A DNA stretch of 6,354 nucleotides from Halomonas halophila (GTDB taxonomy: Bacteria > Pseudomonadota > Gammaproteobacteria > Pseudomonadales > Halomonadaceae): assembly GCA_002433675.1 (NCBI GenBank), contig DJIP01000182.1, positions 796-7,149 on the forward strand, written 5' to 3'. Below are positions 1-6,202 of this stretch, piece after piece. Position 1 is the stretch's first letter, and every line of letters begins with the position of its first letter. Both the position numbers and the translations under genes were made by a program. The notes beneath the pieces were generated by a model. It was not told the origin of the DNA. It worked only from the letters and a program-made list of their open reading frames with translations, and did no database searches.

Positions 1-2108
1 TGATGGAGACCATCGGCCTGAGAACCCAGGCGGTGGGCCAGGTGGCGCTGCCGGTAGGGGAGGGGCTGGTCGGCACCGTGGCTCGCCGCGAGGAGCCGCT
101 CAACCTGGAGGACGCTCAGGCTCACCCCAGTTTCCGCTATTTCGAGGCCACCGGTGAAGAGCGCTACTCGAGCTTTCTCGGTGTGCCCATCATCCATCAG
201 CGCCGCATGCTCGGAGTGCTGGTGGTGCAACAGGCCGAGCGTCGTCGTTACGACGAATCCGACGAGGCCTTCCTGGTCACCATGGGCGCTCAGCTTGCCG
301 GGGTGCTGGCCCATGCGCTGGCCACCGGGGGGCTGACTTGCCCGGCCTTCCCCGGCGTCCAGGCGACCTTTATCGGGGTCGCTGCCTCGCCAGGCATGGC
401 CATCGGTGAGGCGGTCGTGCTGTCACCGCCGGCCGATCTCGACAGCGTGCCGGATCTGGTACCCACCGACGTCGAGTACGAGATTGCACGACTCAAGGAT
501 GCGATCGCTCGGGTCCGCGAGGAGATTCGTGCCGCCGGCGAGCGGCTGGCCAATCGTATCTCGGCCCAGGAACTGGCGCTGTTCGACGTCTATCAGCAGA
601 TGCTCGGCGAGGCGGCGCTGTCCCAGGAAGTCGAAAAGCGCATCCGCGAGGGCCAGTGGGCGCCCGGCGCCCTGGCCGACGTGGTGCGTCGCCATGTGCA
701 GTATCTGGAGCGGGTGGACGACGATTACCTGAGAGAGCGTGCCGCCGACGTGCGCGATCTTGGACGTCGGGTGCTGGCCCATCTGCAGGAAGAGTCGCCG
801 CGCCTGCCTGAACACTACCCCCAGGGGGCCATCCTGATCGGTGACGAGATCAGCGTCGCCCTGCTTGGCGAGGTGCCACGGGATCGTCTTGGCGGACTGA
901 TCTCGGTACGAGGGTCGAGCAACTCCCACGTGGCCATCATCGCCCGGGCCATGGGCATTCCGCTGGTGTCGGGGATGATCGACCTGCCGTTGCCGCGACT
1001 CGACGGTGCCCCGCTGGTGCTGGACGGCCACCGTGGGCGCGTGTTCGTGCGTCCTGGCCCCGAGCTGGTGGCCCACTACCAGAGCCAGATCGACGAGGAG
1101 AAGGCCCTGGCGGCGCTGCTCGAACACGAGCAGGACCTGCCCAGCGTGACGCCGGACGGTCACGCCATGACGCTGATGGTCAATACCGGACTGACCGTCG
1201 ATACGGTCGCCTCGCTCAAGACGCGTATCGGCGGGGTTGGGCTGTATCGCACCGAAGTACCGTTCATGATCACCGAGCGCTTCCCCGGCGAGCAGGAGCA
1301 GACCCGGCTGTACAAGGAGCAGCTCGAGAGCTTTGCACCGCTTCCGGTGGTGATGCGGACCCTGGATATCGGTGGCGACAAGGATCTGCCGTACTTCCCC
1401 ATCGAGGAGGCCAACCCCTTCCTCGGCTGGCGCGGTATTCGCGTCACCCTCGATCACCCCGAAGTGCTGATGGTACAGCTGCGCGCCATGCTCCGGGCCT
1501 CCCAGGGGCTCGACAATCTCGAGCTGCTGCTGCCCATGGTGACCAACGTCGATGAGGTCGATGACACCCTCAAGCTGATCGAGCGGGCGATCATCGAGCT
1601 GGGCGAAGAGGGCGTGTCGGTTCGCCGGCCGCGCCTTGGGGTGATGCTCGAGGTGCCGGCAACGCTCTACCAGCTCAAGGCACTGGCGGCGCGGGTCGAC
1701 TTTTTCTCCGTGGGCAGCAACGACCTGACCCAGTACCTGCTGGCGGTGGATCGCAATAACCCGCGGGTCGCCGACCTCTACGATTCCTGCCACCCGGCGG
1801 TGCTGTCGGCGCTGCATCGCCTGGCCGCCGAGAGCAGCGAGCTGAACGTGCCGACCTCGGTGTGTGGCGAACTGGCCGGCGACCCGGCAGGTGCACTGTT
1901 GCTGATGGGCATGGGCTTCCGGGTGCTGTCGATGAATGGCCCCAACCTGCCCCGTGTGCGGGCGGCCATTCGTCGGGTATCGCGGGAGGCGGCAGCCGAG
2001 CTGGTGGAGCAGACCCTTGCGCTGGATACGCCGGCCGAGGTGCGCGCCCACCTGGCAAGTCGCATGCAGGCCTGGCAGCTGGCCCACCTGCTGCCGCCCA
2101 GGGATTGA
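1..2108 (+). CDS. ptsP: Phosphoenolpyruvate-protein phosphotransferase EI-Ntr (PtsP), 5' end truncated by window
   Basis: EI-Ntr takes phosphate from PEP onto a histidine and passes it to NPr (PtsO) and then EIIA-Ntr (PtsN), a cytosolic regulatory relay tied to nitrogen and potassium status. The visible 701 residues, numbered from the ATG at position 3, show a GAF domain (about 1-107, with HPSFRYF and FLGVPI), the EI N-terminal domain (about 122-260, starting FIGVAASPGMAIGE and including YLRERAADVRDLG), the swivelling phosphohistidine domain with active His309 in SSNSHVAIIAR, and the PEP-binding barrel (about 370-662) with GVGLYRTE, NPFLGWRGIR, GVMLEVP, GSNDLTQY and the catalytic Cys621 in CGELAGDP. 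The ATG at position 3 is internal: it aligns within the GAF domain of E. coli PtsP (748 residues), so about 50 residues and the real start lie upstream. No frameshift or missing catalytic residue is seen. The GAF domain separates it from the sugar-system EI (PtsI). It ends 37 bases from the convergent NRDE gene. Confidence 0.97.
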   Translation, partial: METIGLRTQAVGQVALPVGEGLVGTVARREEPLNLEDAQAHPSFRYFEATGEERYSSFLGVPIIHQRRMLGVLVVQQAERRRYDESDEAFLVTMGAQLAGVLAHALATGGLTCPAFPGVQATFIGVAASPGMAIGEAVVLSPPADLDSVPDLVPTDVEYEIARLKDAIARVREEIRAAGERLANRISAQELALFDVYQQMLGEAALSQEVEKRIREGQWAPGALADVVRRHVQYLERVDDDYLRERAADVRDLGRRVLAHLQEESPRLPEHYPQGAILIGDEISVALLGEVPRDRLGGLISVRGSSNSHVAIIARAMGIPLVSGMIDLPLPRLDGAPLVLDGHRGRVFVRPGPELVAHYQSQIDEEKALAALLEHEQDLPSVTPDGHAMTLMVNTGLTVDTVASLKTRIGGVGLYRTEVPFMITERFPGEQEQTRLYKEQLESFAPLPVVMRTLDIGGDKDLPYFPIEEANPFLGWRGIRVTLDHPEVLMVQLRAMLRASQGLDNLELLLPMVTNVDEVDDTLKLIERAIIELGEEGVSVRRPRLGVMLEVPATLYQLKALAARVDFFSVGSNDLTQYLLAVDRNNPRVADLYDSCHPAVLSALHRLAAESSELNVPTSVCGELAGDPAGALLLMGMGFRVLSMNGPNLPRVRAAIRRVSREAAAELVEQTLALDTPAEVRAHLASRMQAWQLAHLLPPRD

Positions 2109-2145
2109 GCGAGGTGAGTGGCCTGCAAGACCGCGTAGCGAACTC

Positions 2146-2940
2146 TTAGCCGTGTCGTTCGATGGCCAGTGACAGACGAGTCTCTCCCTGGGGGCGCCCG
2201 CCCGGGCCAAAGCGCCGTTCCGAGATGTCGAAACGCTCGCCGCCCACATCGTGAAGGAGGGTCAACTCGCTGGTGGCACGGGTGCCGTAGTCGTCGCCGA
2301 CGATAAAGGCCGGTGACAGAAAACGTTCGAGCTCCAGCCCCACGCCGGTGTCTGGCAGGCTACCATCCGGTGCCGGGTGGCGGTCGAGGAAGCCCAGGCG
2401 GGCGCTTTCCAGGGAGGCGTTCCTGTTCTGGGCAATGTCTTCGGCCAGGGCCTTGCGTACCTGGACCAGCTTGGGCCAGGGGGTATCTAGAGAGGCGTTG
2501 GACAGGCCGTGCACACCGGCATCGACCGCCTGCAGCGCGCAGCCGTGGCGATGCCGCTCGAGGTGCCACAGCCGCTTGCCGTCGCCGATCAACAGATTGA
2601 AGCCGCCGTAGCGCAATGCCTCGCCCGCACTCTGGCGTTCGAGCCAGGCCTCGAGGTCATCGGTTTCAAGGCCACGGCGCACCAGCAGGCCGCGGCTTTC
2701 GCTCGGTTGCGGTGGTGTCAGCTCTGGGTCGCGAACATTGGTGATGGCGGCGAAGCGGCCGCGACGATGGATGCCGAGCCAGGTTCCGCCGGCCTCGAGA
2801 TCGCGACCGGCGACCAGGCCCGGGGCGTCCGGCCAGGCGGCCAGGGGCGCGGTGGGGCGGGAGTGGACCTCGTCGCGGTTGGCGATCAAGGTGATCGGCC
2901 GCGCACTGTCCGGGGCGAAGTGAAAGGCAATCAGGCACAT
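2146..2940 (-). CDS. NRDE (TANGO2) family protein
   Basis: The product is 264 residues. Family marks are the N-terminal MCLIAFHF with Cys2, the eponymous Asn-Arg-Asp-Glu at 21-24 followed by RPTAPLAAW, then [12 protein letters not shown] (45-56) and TNVR (67-70). The family has an N-terminal-nucleophile-hydrolase-like appearance, with Cys2 exposed after Met removal as the presumed nucleophile. The eukaryotic relative TANGO2 has been linked to haem or lipid handling and Golgi organisation. The bacterial role is not settled, and I do not assign a reaction. The ATG at 2938-2940 is chosen because Cys2 must follow Met. The reading frame extends to a TTG at 3024, but those 28 extra residues do not look like the family and would overlap the divergent promoter. 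No strong Shine-Dalgarno sequence precedes the ATG. No signal peptide or membrane helix is seen, so it is probably cytosolic. It is convergent with ptsP and divergent from the receiver gene, so it is probably its own transcription unit. Confidence 0.9.
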   Translation of the reverse strand: MCLIAFHFAPDSARPITLIANRDEVHSRPTAPLAAWPDAPGLVAGRDLEAGGTWLGIHRRGRFAAITNVRDPELTPPQPSESRGLLVRRGLETDDLEAWLERQSAGEALRYGGFNLLIGDGKRLWHLERHRHGCALQAVDAGVHGLSNASLDTPWPKLVQVRKALAEDIAQNRNASLESARLGFLDRHPAPDGSLPDTGVGLELERFLSPAFIVGDDYGTRATSELTLLHDVGGERFDISERRFGPGGRPQGETRLSLAIERHG

Positions 2941-2955
2941 GGGCGCAGCGTAGCG

Positions 2956-2978
2956 GGATTTTCCGGCCAGGGGAATCC
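2956..2978. repeat. Inverted repeat in the divergent intergenic region
   Basis: As plus-strand RNA, bases 2956-2964 (GGATTTTCC) pair with 2970-2978 (GGGGAATCC) around a 5-base loop, giving nine pairs of which two are G-T. As double-stranded DNA the matched arms are GGATT/AATCC plus CC/GG. It overlaps the possible -10 of the NRDE promoter, so a protein-binding site is one option. It lies upstream of the probable start of the rightward transcript, so it is unlikely to be an RNA element for that gene. Confidence 0.4.
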
Positions 2979-2986
2979 GGGGACAA
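2958..2986 (-). promoter_or_regulatory. Possible weak sigma70 promoter for the NRDE gene
   Basis: On the minus strand TTGTCC (2981-2986, 4 of 6 consensus bases) is followed after 17 bases by GAAAAT (2958-2963, 4 of 6). This would start transcription near 2951, giving a leader of only about 10 bases before the ATG at 2940. Such a short leader fits the missing Shine-Dalgarno sequence, but two 4-of-6 matches are weak evidence. Confidence 0.25.
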
Positions 2987-3003
2987 CCAACAACTGTGCC
3001 ACC

Positions 3004-3032
3004 ATGACAGGCTACGGCCGGCAACGTACACT
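3004..3032 (+). promoter_or_regulatory. Sigma70-like promoter for the receiver-permease pair
   Basis: ATGACA (3004-3009, 5 of 6 to TTGACA) and TACACT (3027-3032, 4 of 6 to TATAAT) are separated by exactly 17 bases. Transcription would start near 3039, leaving a leader of about 23 bases that contains a good ribosome site. This is the best-scoring promoter I found in the window. It would drive the membrane receiver gene and, through their overlap, the TauE/SafE gene. Confidence 0.6.
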
Positions 3033-3051
3033 CTTGGCTTCTTCATTCAAC

Positions 3052-3055
3052 AGGA
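3052..3055 (+). promoter_or_regulatory. Ribosome binding site of the receiver gene
   Basis: AGGA lies 6 bases before the ATG at 3062. Another ATG at 3055 is in a different frame and reaches a stop codon after seven codons, so the AGGA spacing and the long frame both favour 3062. Confidence 0.65.
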
Positions 3056-3061
3056 TGGAAG

Positions 3062-4267
3062 ATGGAAGGCGACGATAGCAGGGATCGCTTTTGGCGCAGG
3101 CTGGTGATTCCCATCCTGTGGCCGGTGGTAGCCGCTCAGGGGGTGCTGCTGGCGTTGTGTCTGGTGCTGGGTGCCTCGCTGCACTGGTTGATGCCTGCCG
3201 TTGCCGGCTGGAGTACCACCCTGTGGATCGTCATGGGGCTGCTGGTCGGCACCACACTCAACATCCTCGTCTTCCTGGTGCTGCTCAAGCATCGTCTATC
3301 CCGCGCTCAGCGTGACTTCGACAGCCTGCTCGAACGGGTCGAGAGTCAGCTGCTGGCCCAACTCGATGGCTCCCATGATGCCCCCTCGCCGGAAGACTCG
3401 CTGATGGAGCGGGTCAGCTTGCTGCTCGAGGTCATGGACGCTCGATCGCAGGCAGGCCACAGACGGCGTGGCAGCCCGCCTGACGTCGAGAGCAATGATG
3501 CGGTTCGGCCTGCTAGCCAGGGGGGATTCAGTGCGGACACCCGAGCAGATATCCGAGCAGATAGCCGAGCAGAGAACACGCCGGATACGCTGGGCGAGCC
3601 CAGCGACTGGGAGCACGAAAGCCGGCGCCTGGAAGCGGCGCTGTCCCGCGCCAGAGAAGAGTCGCGTCTGAAGTCGAGCTACCTGAGCCACGTCGGCAAG
3701 GCATTGGCGCCCTTGATCGCCGAGCTCGACCAGCTGATCAACCGGGCCGGGGACGGCGCCGAGCCCGAGGCATTACGCCGACTGAGCGATATACGCCTGT
3801 TGCTGGACAACCTCGAGGACGGCACCGACACGGCGCCTGTGGTAGAGCCTTCCGAGGCGTCGAGCGACGAAGCGCCGCCCAGGGTGCTGATCGTCGACGA
3901 TGGACCGGTCAATCTGATGCTGGCACGGGAAGTGCTGGAGCGCCGAGGTGTCGAGGTGGTGACCGCGACCCGCGGAGAGGAAGCCCTGGAACGGCTGGCG
4001 GCGGTTGCCGTCGATCTGGTGCTGATGGATATCGTGTTGCCCGATATCGACGGCGTCGAGACCTGCCGTCGTCTTCGCGCGATGGAGGCGGCGGATTCGG
4101 GCCGCCCGCGTGCGGTGGTGATCGCCTTGACCGCCAATGCCAGCGGCCAGGACCAGGAACGCTTTCAGCAGGCCGGCATGGACGCCTGGCTGGCCAAACC
4201 CTATCGTCCCCAGGCGCTGCTCGAACTGCTCGATCACTGGCTGCCACTGTCGATGAGGTCGGTCTGA
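3062..4267 (+). CDS. Membrane-anchored receiver-domain protein with degenerate histidine-kinase dimerisation region
   Basis: The product is 401 residues. Residues about 14-38 and 52-75 are hydrophobic helices separated by a loop of only about a dozen residues. Positive residues at both ends (RRL before, KHRLSR after) put the N-terminus and the rest in the cytosol, with no extracytoplasmic sensor domain. Helical stretches follow at about 79-127, then a low-complexity linker (about 130-180). Residues 182-252 resemble a HisKA dimerisation helix pair, but the H-box reads KSSYLSHVGKALAPL: aligned with KSxFLAxMSHELRTPL, the phosphoacceptor His becomes Lys213 and the Glu becomes Ala214. His210 is present but three residues early. 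No ATPase domain (N, G1 or G2 boxes) follows. The C-terminus (273-396) is a complete receiver with Asp279/Asp280, phosphoacceptor Asp323 in LMDIVLP, Thr357 in ALTAN and Lys379-Pro380, of the type found in hybrid kinases. There is no DNA-binding output domain. It may act as a phosphate sink or a phosphorylation-controlled membrane partner; its kinase is unknown. Its stop codon overlaps the next start codon. Confidence 0.88.
   Translation: MEGDDSRDRFWRRLVIPILWPVVAAQGVLLALCLVLGASLHWLMPAVAGWSTTLWIVMGLLVGTTLNILVFLVLLKHRLSRAQRDFDSLLERVESQLLAQLDGSHDAPSPEDSLMERVSLLLEVMDARSQAGHRRRGSPPDVESNDAVRPASQGGFSADTRADIRADSRAENTPDTLGEPSDWEHESRRLEAALSRAREESRLKSSYLSHVGKALAPLIAELDQLINRAGDGAEPEALRRLSDIRLLLDNLEDGTDTAPVVEPSEASSDEAPPRVLIVDDGPVNLMLAREVLERRGVEVVTATRGEEALERLAAVAVDLVLMDIVLPDIDGVETCRRLRAMEAADSGRPRAVVIALTANASGQDQERFQQAGMDAWLAKPYRPQALLELLDHWLPLSMRSV
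3533..3580 (+). repeat. 12-bp tandem repeat inside the receiver-protein linker
   Basis: Three successive 12-base units (3533-3544, 3545-3556, 3557-3568; pattern GCrGAyAnnCGA) and a partial, decayed fourth (3569-3580) encode ADTR-ADIR-ADSR-AEN, residues 158-172. Being a multiple of three, the unit can change copy number without a frameshift. It lies between the second membrane helix region and the dimerisation-like helices. Confidence 0.75.
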
Positions 4268-4269
4268 TG
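4255..4269 (+). promoter_or_regulatory. Internal ribosome site and TGATG stop-start overlap
   Basis: GAGGT (4255-4259) lies 7 bases before the ATG at 4267, and the A of the receiver gene's TGA stop (4265-4267) is the first base of that ATG. The Shine-Dalgarno sequence sits inside the upstream coding region, the usual arrangement for translational coupling. Confidence 0.75.
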
Positions 4270-5055
4270 CTGGCGTCTCTGGTCTCCTATCTGGCGCTCG
4301 GTACCGCGGCGGGCTTCCTGGCCGGTCTCTACGGTGTGGGTGGCGGGCTGATCATCGTGCCCAGCCTGATGGCGGTATTCGCGCTGCAACAGGTGTCCGG
4401 CGAGGTGGCCATGCACCTGGCGGTGGGGACCTCGCTTGCCACCATCGTGATCACCGGCGCCTCGTCTGCCTGGGGCCACTTCCGCCGGGGCAGCATTCGG
4501 CGTGACTGGCTGGTAGCGCTGCTGCCGGGGCTGGTGCTGGGCGCCGTGCTCGGGGTGTTCGTCGCCGGTGCCCTGTCCGGGGGACTGCTCGGCACGCTGT
4601 TCGGCGTCTTTCTGCTGCTGGTCGCCGCCAAGCTGGTGCTGGGGCGCTCGCCCAAGGCGGGGCGTCAGGCACCTGGGCGTGGCAGCATGGTCGTCGCCGG
4701 TGGTGTCATCGGAGGTGTCTCTGCCCTGTTCGGTATCGGTGGGGGGACACTGAGCGTTCCCTGGCTGATTCGCTGCGGTGCCAGCATGACCCAGGCGGTC
4801 GGTACCTCGGCGGCCTGCGGGCTGCCCATCGCCCTGGTCGGTGCGATGACCTTCATCGCCGTGGGCCTTGGCGATCCGCGTCTGCCCGATGGCGCCTTCG
4901 GTTTTGTCATGCTGCCGGCGCTGTTGGGGATTGCCCTGACCAGCGTGCCCTGTGCGCGGCTTGGTGTGCGTCTGGCGCATCGTCTGCCCGCGCGGGTGCT
5001 CAAGCTCTCGTTCGCACTGTTGCTGACGGTGGTGGGGCTCGGCTTTCTGCTGTAG
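4267..5055 (+). CDS. TauE/SafE family membrane permease (probable anion exporter)
   Basis: The product is 262 residues and almost entirely hydrophobic, with about eight membrane helices, the normal size for the family. The two homologous halves are visible. GFLAGLYGVGGGLIIVP (16-32) repeats as GGVSALFGIGGGTLSVP (149-165), and AVGTSLATI (52-60) repeats as AVGTSAACG (177-185). Each half thus has the glycine-rich loop and AVGTS signature of TauE/SafE (formerly DUF81) proteins. Known members move sulfite, sulfoacetate or related organosulfur anions across the inner membrane; the substrate here cannot be read from the sequence. The start overlaps the stop of the membrane receiver gene, so the two are probably translated together. 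From memory, pseudomonads also keep a gene of this family just before lgt, which suggests an old neighbourhood rather than recent gain. No regulatory domain is fused to it. Confidence 0.9.
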   Translation: MLASLVSYLALGTAAGFLAGLYGVGGGLIIVPSLMAVFALQQVSGEVAMHLAVGTSLATIVITGASSAWGHFRRGSIRRDWLVALLPGLVLGAVLGVFVAGALSGGLLGTLFGVFLLLVAAKLVLGRSPKAGRQAPGRGSMVVAGGVIGGVSALFGIGGGTLSVPWLIRCGASMTQAVGTSAACGLPIALVGAMTFIAVGLGDPRLPDGAFGFVMLPALLGIALTSVPCARLGVRLAHRLPARVLKLSFALLLTVVGLGFLL

Positions 5056-5141
5056 CGAACCGTCGCCGCTCCCTGCTGTCCTATTGCCGCTGTGGCGTTG
5101 TTCTGGCGGTCATCCGCTGGTGTAGCGCTGCGTTACTCTCT

Positions 5142-5156
5142 GGTCACCTCGGTCAC
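5142..5156. repeat. GGTCAC direct repeat before lgt
   Basis: GGTCAC occurs at 5142-5147 and 5151-5156, a 9-base period, immediately upstream of the lgt ribosome site. A related GGTCAT lies at 5109-5114. It could be an operator half-site pair or chance. I found no convincing promoter in 5056-5176 and no terminator hairpin after the permease gene, so lgt may be read through from upstream. Confidence 0.35.
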
Positions 5157-5176
5157 TTTCAGGAAATCTACCGACT

Positions 5177-5980
5177 ATGCTGTCTTATCCCCAGATCGAT
5201 CCCGTTGCCATCTCGCTGGGTCCGCTCCAGGTCCACTGGTACGGGCTGATGTACGTGGTGGGCTTTGTCGCCGCCTGGTGGCTGGGTTGTCGACGCGCCC
5301 ACCGCATCGGCCTGACCCGGGATGACGTGGGGGATCTGCTGTTCTACGCAGCCCTCGGCGTGGTGCTCGGCGGACGCCTTGGCTACGCGTTGTTCTACGG
5401 GCTGGATCAGTGGCTCGCGGACCCGCTGTGGATCGTCAAGGTGTGGGACGGCGGCATGAGCTTCCATGGCGGCCTGCTCGGGGTGCTGCTGGCGGCCTTG
5501 CTGTTCGCCCGGCGCAAGAATCTGGCGTTCTTCACCCTGACCGACTTCGTCGCGCCGCTGGTGCCGATCGGCCTGGGAGCCGGGCGTATCGGCAACTTCA
5601 TCAATCACGAGCTGCCGGGCCGCGTCACTGACCTTCCCTGGGGTATGCCGTTCCCTGGCTACGGCCCCGAGCCTCGGCATCCGTCCTCGCTGTACGAGGC
5701 GCTGCTCGAAGGCCTGGTGCTGTTCGTGGTGCTGTGGTGGGTGTCGAGCACACCGCGACGTCGCGGCCTGGTCTCTGGCCTGTTCCTGTTGATCTACGGC
5801 TTGAGTCGCTTCGCTGTCGAGTTCGTGCGTCAGCCGGACCCCCAGCTTGGCTTTATTGCCCTGGGCTGGGTCACCATGGGCATGCTGCTGAGCCTGCCGA
5901 TGATTCTGTTCGGCGTGTTGCTGGTGGCCTGGTCTCGCCGCCAGCCGGTGGATGCGAGCACGGCGCCTGAGGCCGGCTAG
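5177..5980 (+). CDS. lgt: Prolipoprotein diacylglyceryl transferase
   Basis: Lgt moves the diacylglyceryl group of phosphatidylglycerol onto the lipobox cysteine of prolipoproteins, the first step of lipoprotein maturation, in the inner membrane. The 267-residue product shows the N-terminal [21 protein letters not shown] with essential His97 (His103 in E. coli), the family signature [13 protein letters not shown] (136-148, with Arg137, Asn140 and Glu145), RHPSSLYE (167-174) and [11 protein letters not shown] (211-221, with Arg211, Glu215 and Arg218 matching the C-terminal essential arginine region of E. coli). About seven membrane helices are expected. It is shorter than the 291-residue E. 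coli enzyme because the loop between GMPFP and RHPS is short. ATG 5177 is the only plausible start, giving [16 protein letters not shown] as in homologues. The nearest Shine-Dalgarno sequence, AGGA (5161-5164), is 12 bases away, longer than ideal. Position before thyA matches E. coli and pseudomonads. Confidence 0.98.
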   Translation: MLSYPQIDPVAISLGPLQVHWYGLMYVVGFVAAWWLGCRRAHRIGLTRDDVGDLLFYAALGVVLGGRLGYALFYGLDQWLADPLWIVKVWDGGMSFHGGLLGVLLAALLFARRKNLAFFTLTDFVAPLVPIGLGAGRIGNFINHELPGRVTDLPWGMPFPGYGPEPRHPSSLYEALLEGLVLFVVLWWVSSTPRRRGLVSGLFLLIYGLSRFAVEFVRQPDPQLGFIALGWVTMGMLLSLPMILFGVLLVAWSRRQPVDASTAPEAG

Positions 5981-5986
5981 GCGCTG
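5961..5986 (+). other. Possible stem-loop over the lgt stop codon
   Basis: Bases 5961-5968 pair with 5979-5986 (core GCGCCT/AGGCGC, plus one G-T and one C-G pair) around a 10-base loop. The stem includes two bases of the lgt TAG. No T-run follows, so it is not a standard intrinsic terminator. It could slow 3' decay of the lgt message or be incidental in such GC-rich sequence. Confidence 0.3.
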
Positions 5987-6021
5987 ACGATCAGCCGATG
6001 CACGATGCGGCCGCCTTGGCC

Positions 6022-6075
6022 GGGCCCGGGTGGTCACGCCTGAGTGGCTGCGTCACGCCGACAGGGCCCGGGTGG
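6022..6075. repeat. 12-bp direct repeat pair, 42 bases apart, in the lgt-thyA spacer
   Basis: GGGCCCGGGTGG occurs exactly at 6022-6033 and 6064-6075. Between them GTCACGCC occurs twice (6033-6040 and 6052-6059). The block looks like diverged copies of one TGG...CGCC unit that continues into the tandem array starting at 6073. No open reading frame of known type covers it. Confidence 0.7.
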
Positions 6076-6110
6076 CCGCGCCAAGCTGGCCGCGCCAAGC
6101 TGGCCGCGCC
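6073..6110. repeat. 14-bp tandem repeat before thyA
   Basis: TGGCCGCGCCAAGC is present twice in full (6073-6086 and 6087-6100), and its first 10 bases a third time (6101-6110). Each full unit can fold as a small hairpin, TGGC-CGC-GCCA. The array ends exactly where the probable thyA -35 begins. It may be a replication-slippage product or a protein-binding array; nothing in the sequence decides between these. Confidence 0.8.
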
Positions 6111-6139
6111 TGGCATCAAAGCATGCCGAGCAGTACAAT
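6110..6139 (+). promoter_or_regulatory. Probable thyA promoter
   Basis: TACAAT (6134-6139) matches TATAAT at 5 of 6 bases. CTGGCA (6110-6115) matches the -35 at 4 of 6 with an 18-base spacer. Transcription would begin near 6146, giving a leader of about 57 bases before the thyA ATG. The -35 abuts the end of the tandem repeat. Confidence 0.5.
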
Positions 6140-6142
6140 TGC

Positions 6143-6167
6143 CGGTTTTTCTGGTTTCGAGAAACCG
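6143..6167 (+). other. thyA leader hairpin with two alternative pairings
   Basis: GGTTT (6153-6157) pairs with AAACC (6162-6166) over a CGAG loop. Alternatively CGGTTT (6143-6148) pairs with AAACCG (6162-6167). The two 5' arms compete for one 3' arm. It sits at or just after the probable transcription start. No T-run follows, so it is not an intrinsic terminator; a 5' stabilising hairpin is a simple reading. Confidence 0.4.
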
Positions 6168-6202
6168 TCCCGAACCCGTCACGACCAAGCGAGTGAATCC
6201 CG

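Noticed and set aside
2074..2145. Transcription terminator between ptsP and the NRDE gene
   Set aside because: GGCAGC (2074-2079) can pair with GCTGCC (2090-2095) inside the ptsP end, but no T-run follows, and the 37-base gap between the convergent genes holds no convincing hairpin.
423..2249. 608-codon open frame antisense to ptsP
   Set aside because: It mirrors ptsP codon structure, its product is rich in His, Gln, Arg and Gly with no recognisable domain, and the opposite strand is an unmistakable, intact ptsP. Long antisense frames are common in high-GC genes.
2941..3024. 28-residue N-terminal extension of the NRDE protein from a TTG start
   Set aside because: The family begins MCLIAF with the nucleophile Cys at position 2; the extension has no family similarity and would run through the divergent promoter region.
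2509..3078. 189-codon plus-strand frame opposite the NRDE gene
   Set aside because: It is a shadow of the conserved minus-strand gene and runs into the promoter and start of the receiver gene; no domain is recognised.
4234..4980. 248-codon open frame antisense to the permease
   Set aside because: The product is very hydrophilic (Gln, His, Gly, Arg) with no domain, and the plus strand encodes a clear two-repeat TauE/SafE protein.
5098..5126. Promoter for lgt (TTGTTC, 17 bases, TGTAGC)
   Set aside because: Both boxes match the consensus at only 3 of 6 positions, no better than chance in this region.
5168..6037. 289-codon open frame antisense to lgt
   Set aside because: Same pattern of His/Gln/Arg-rich nonsense opposite a well-conserved gene.
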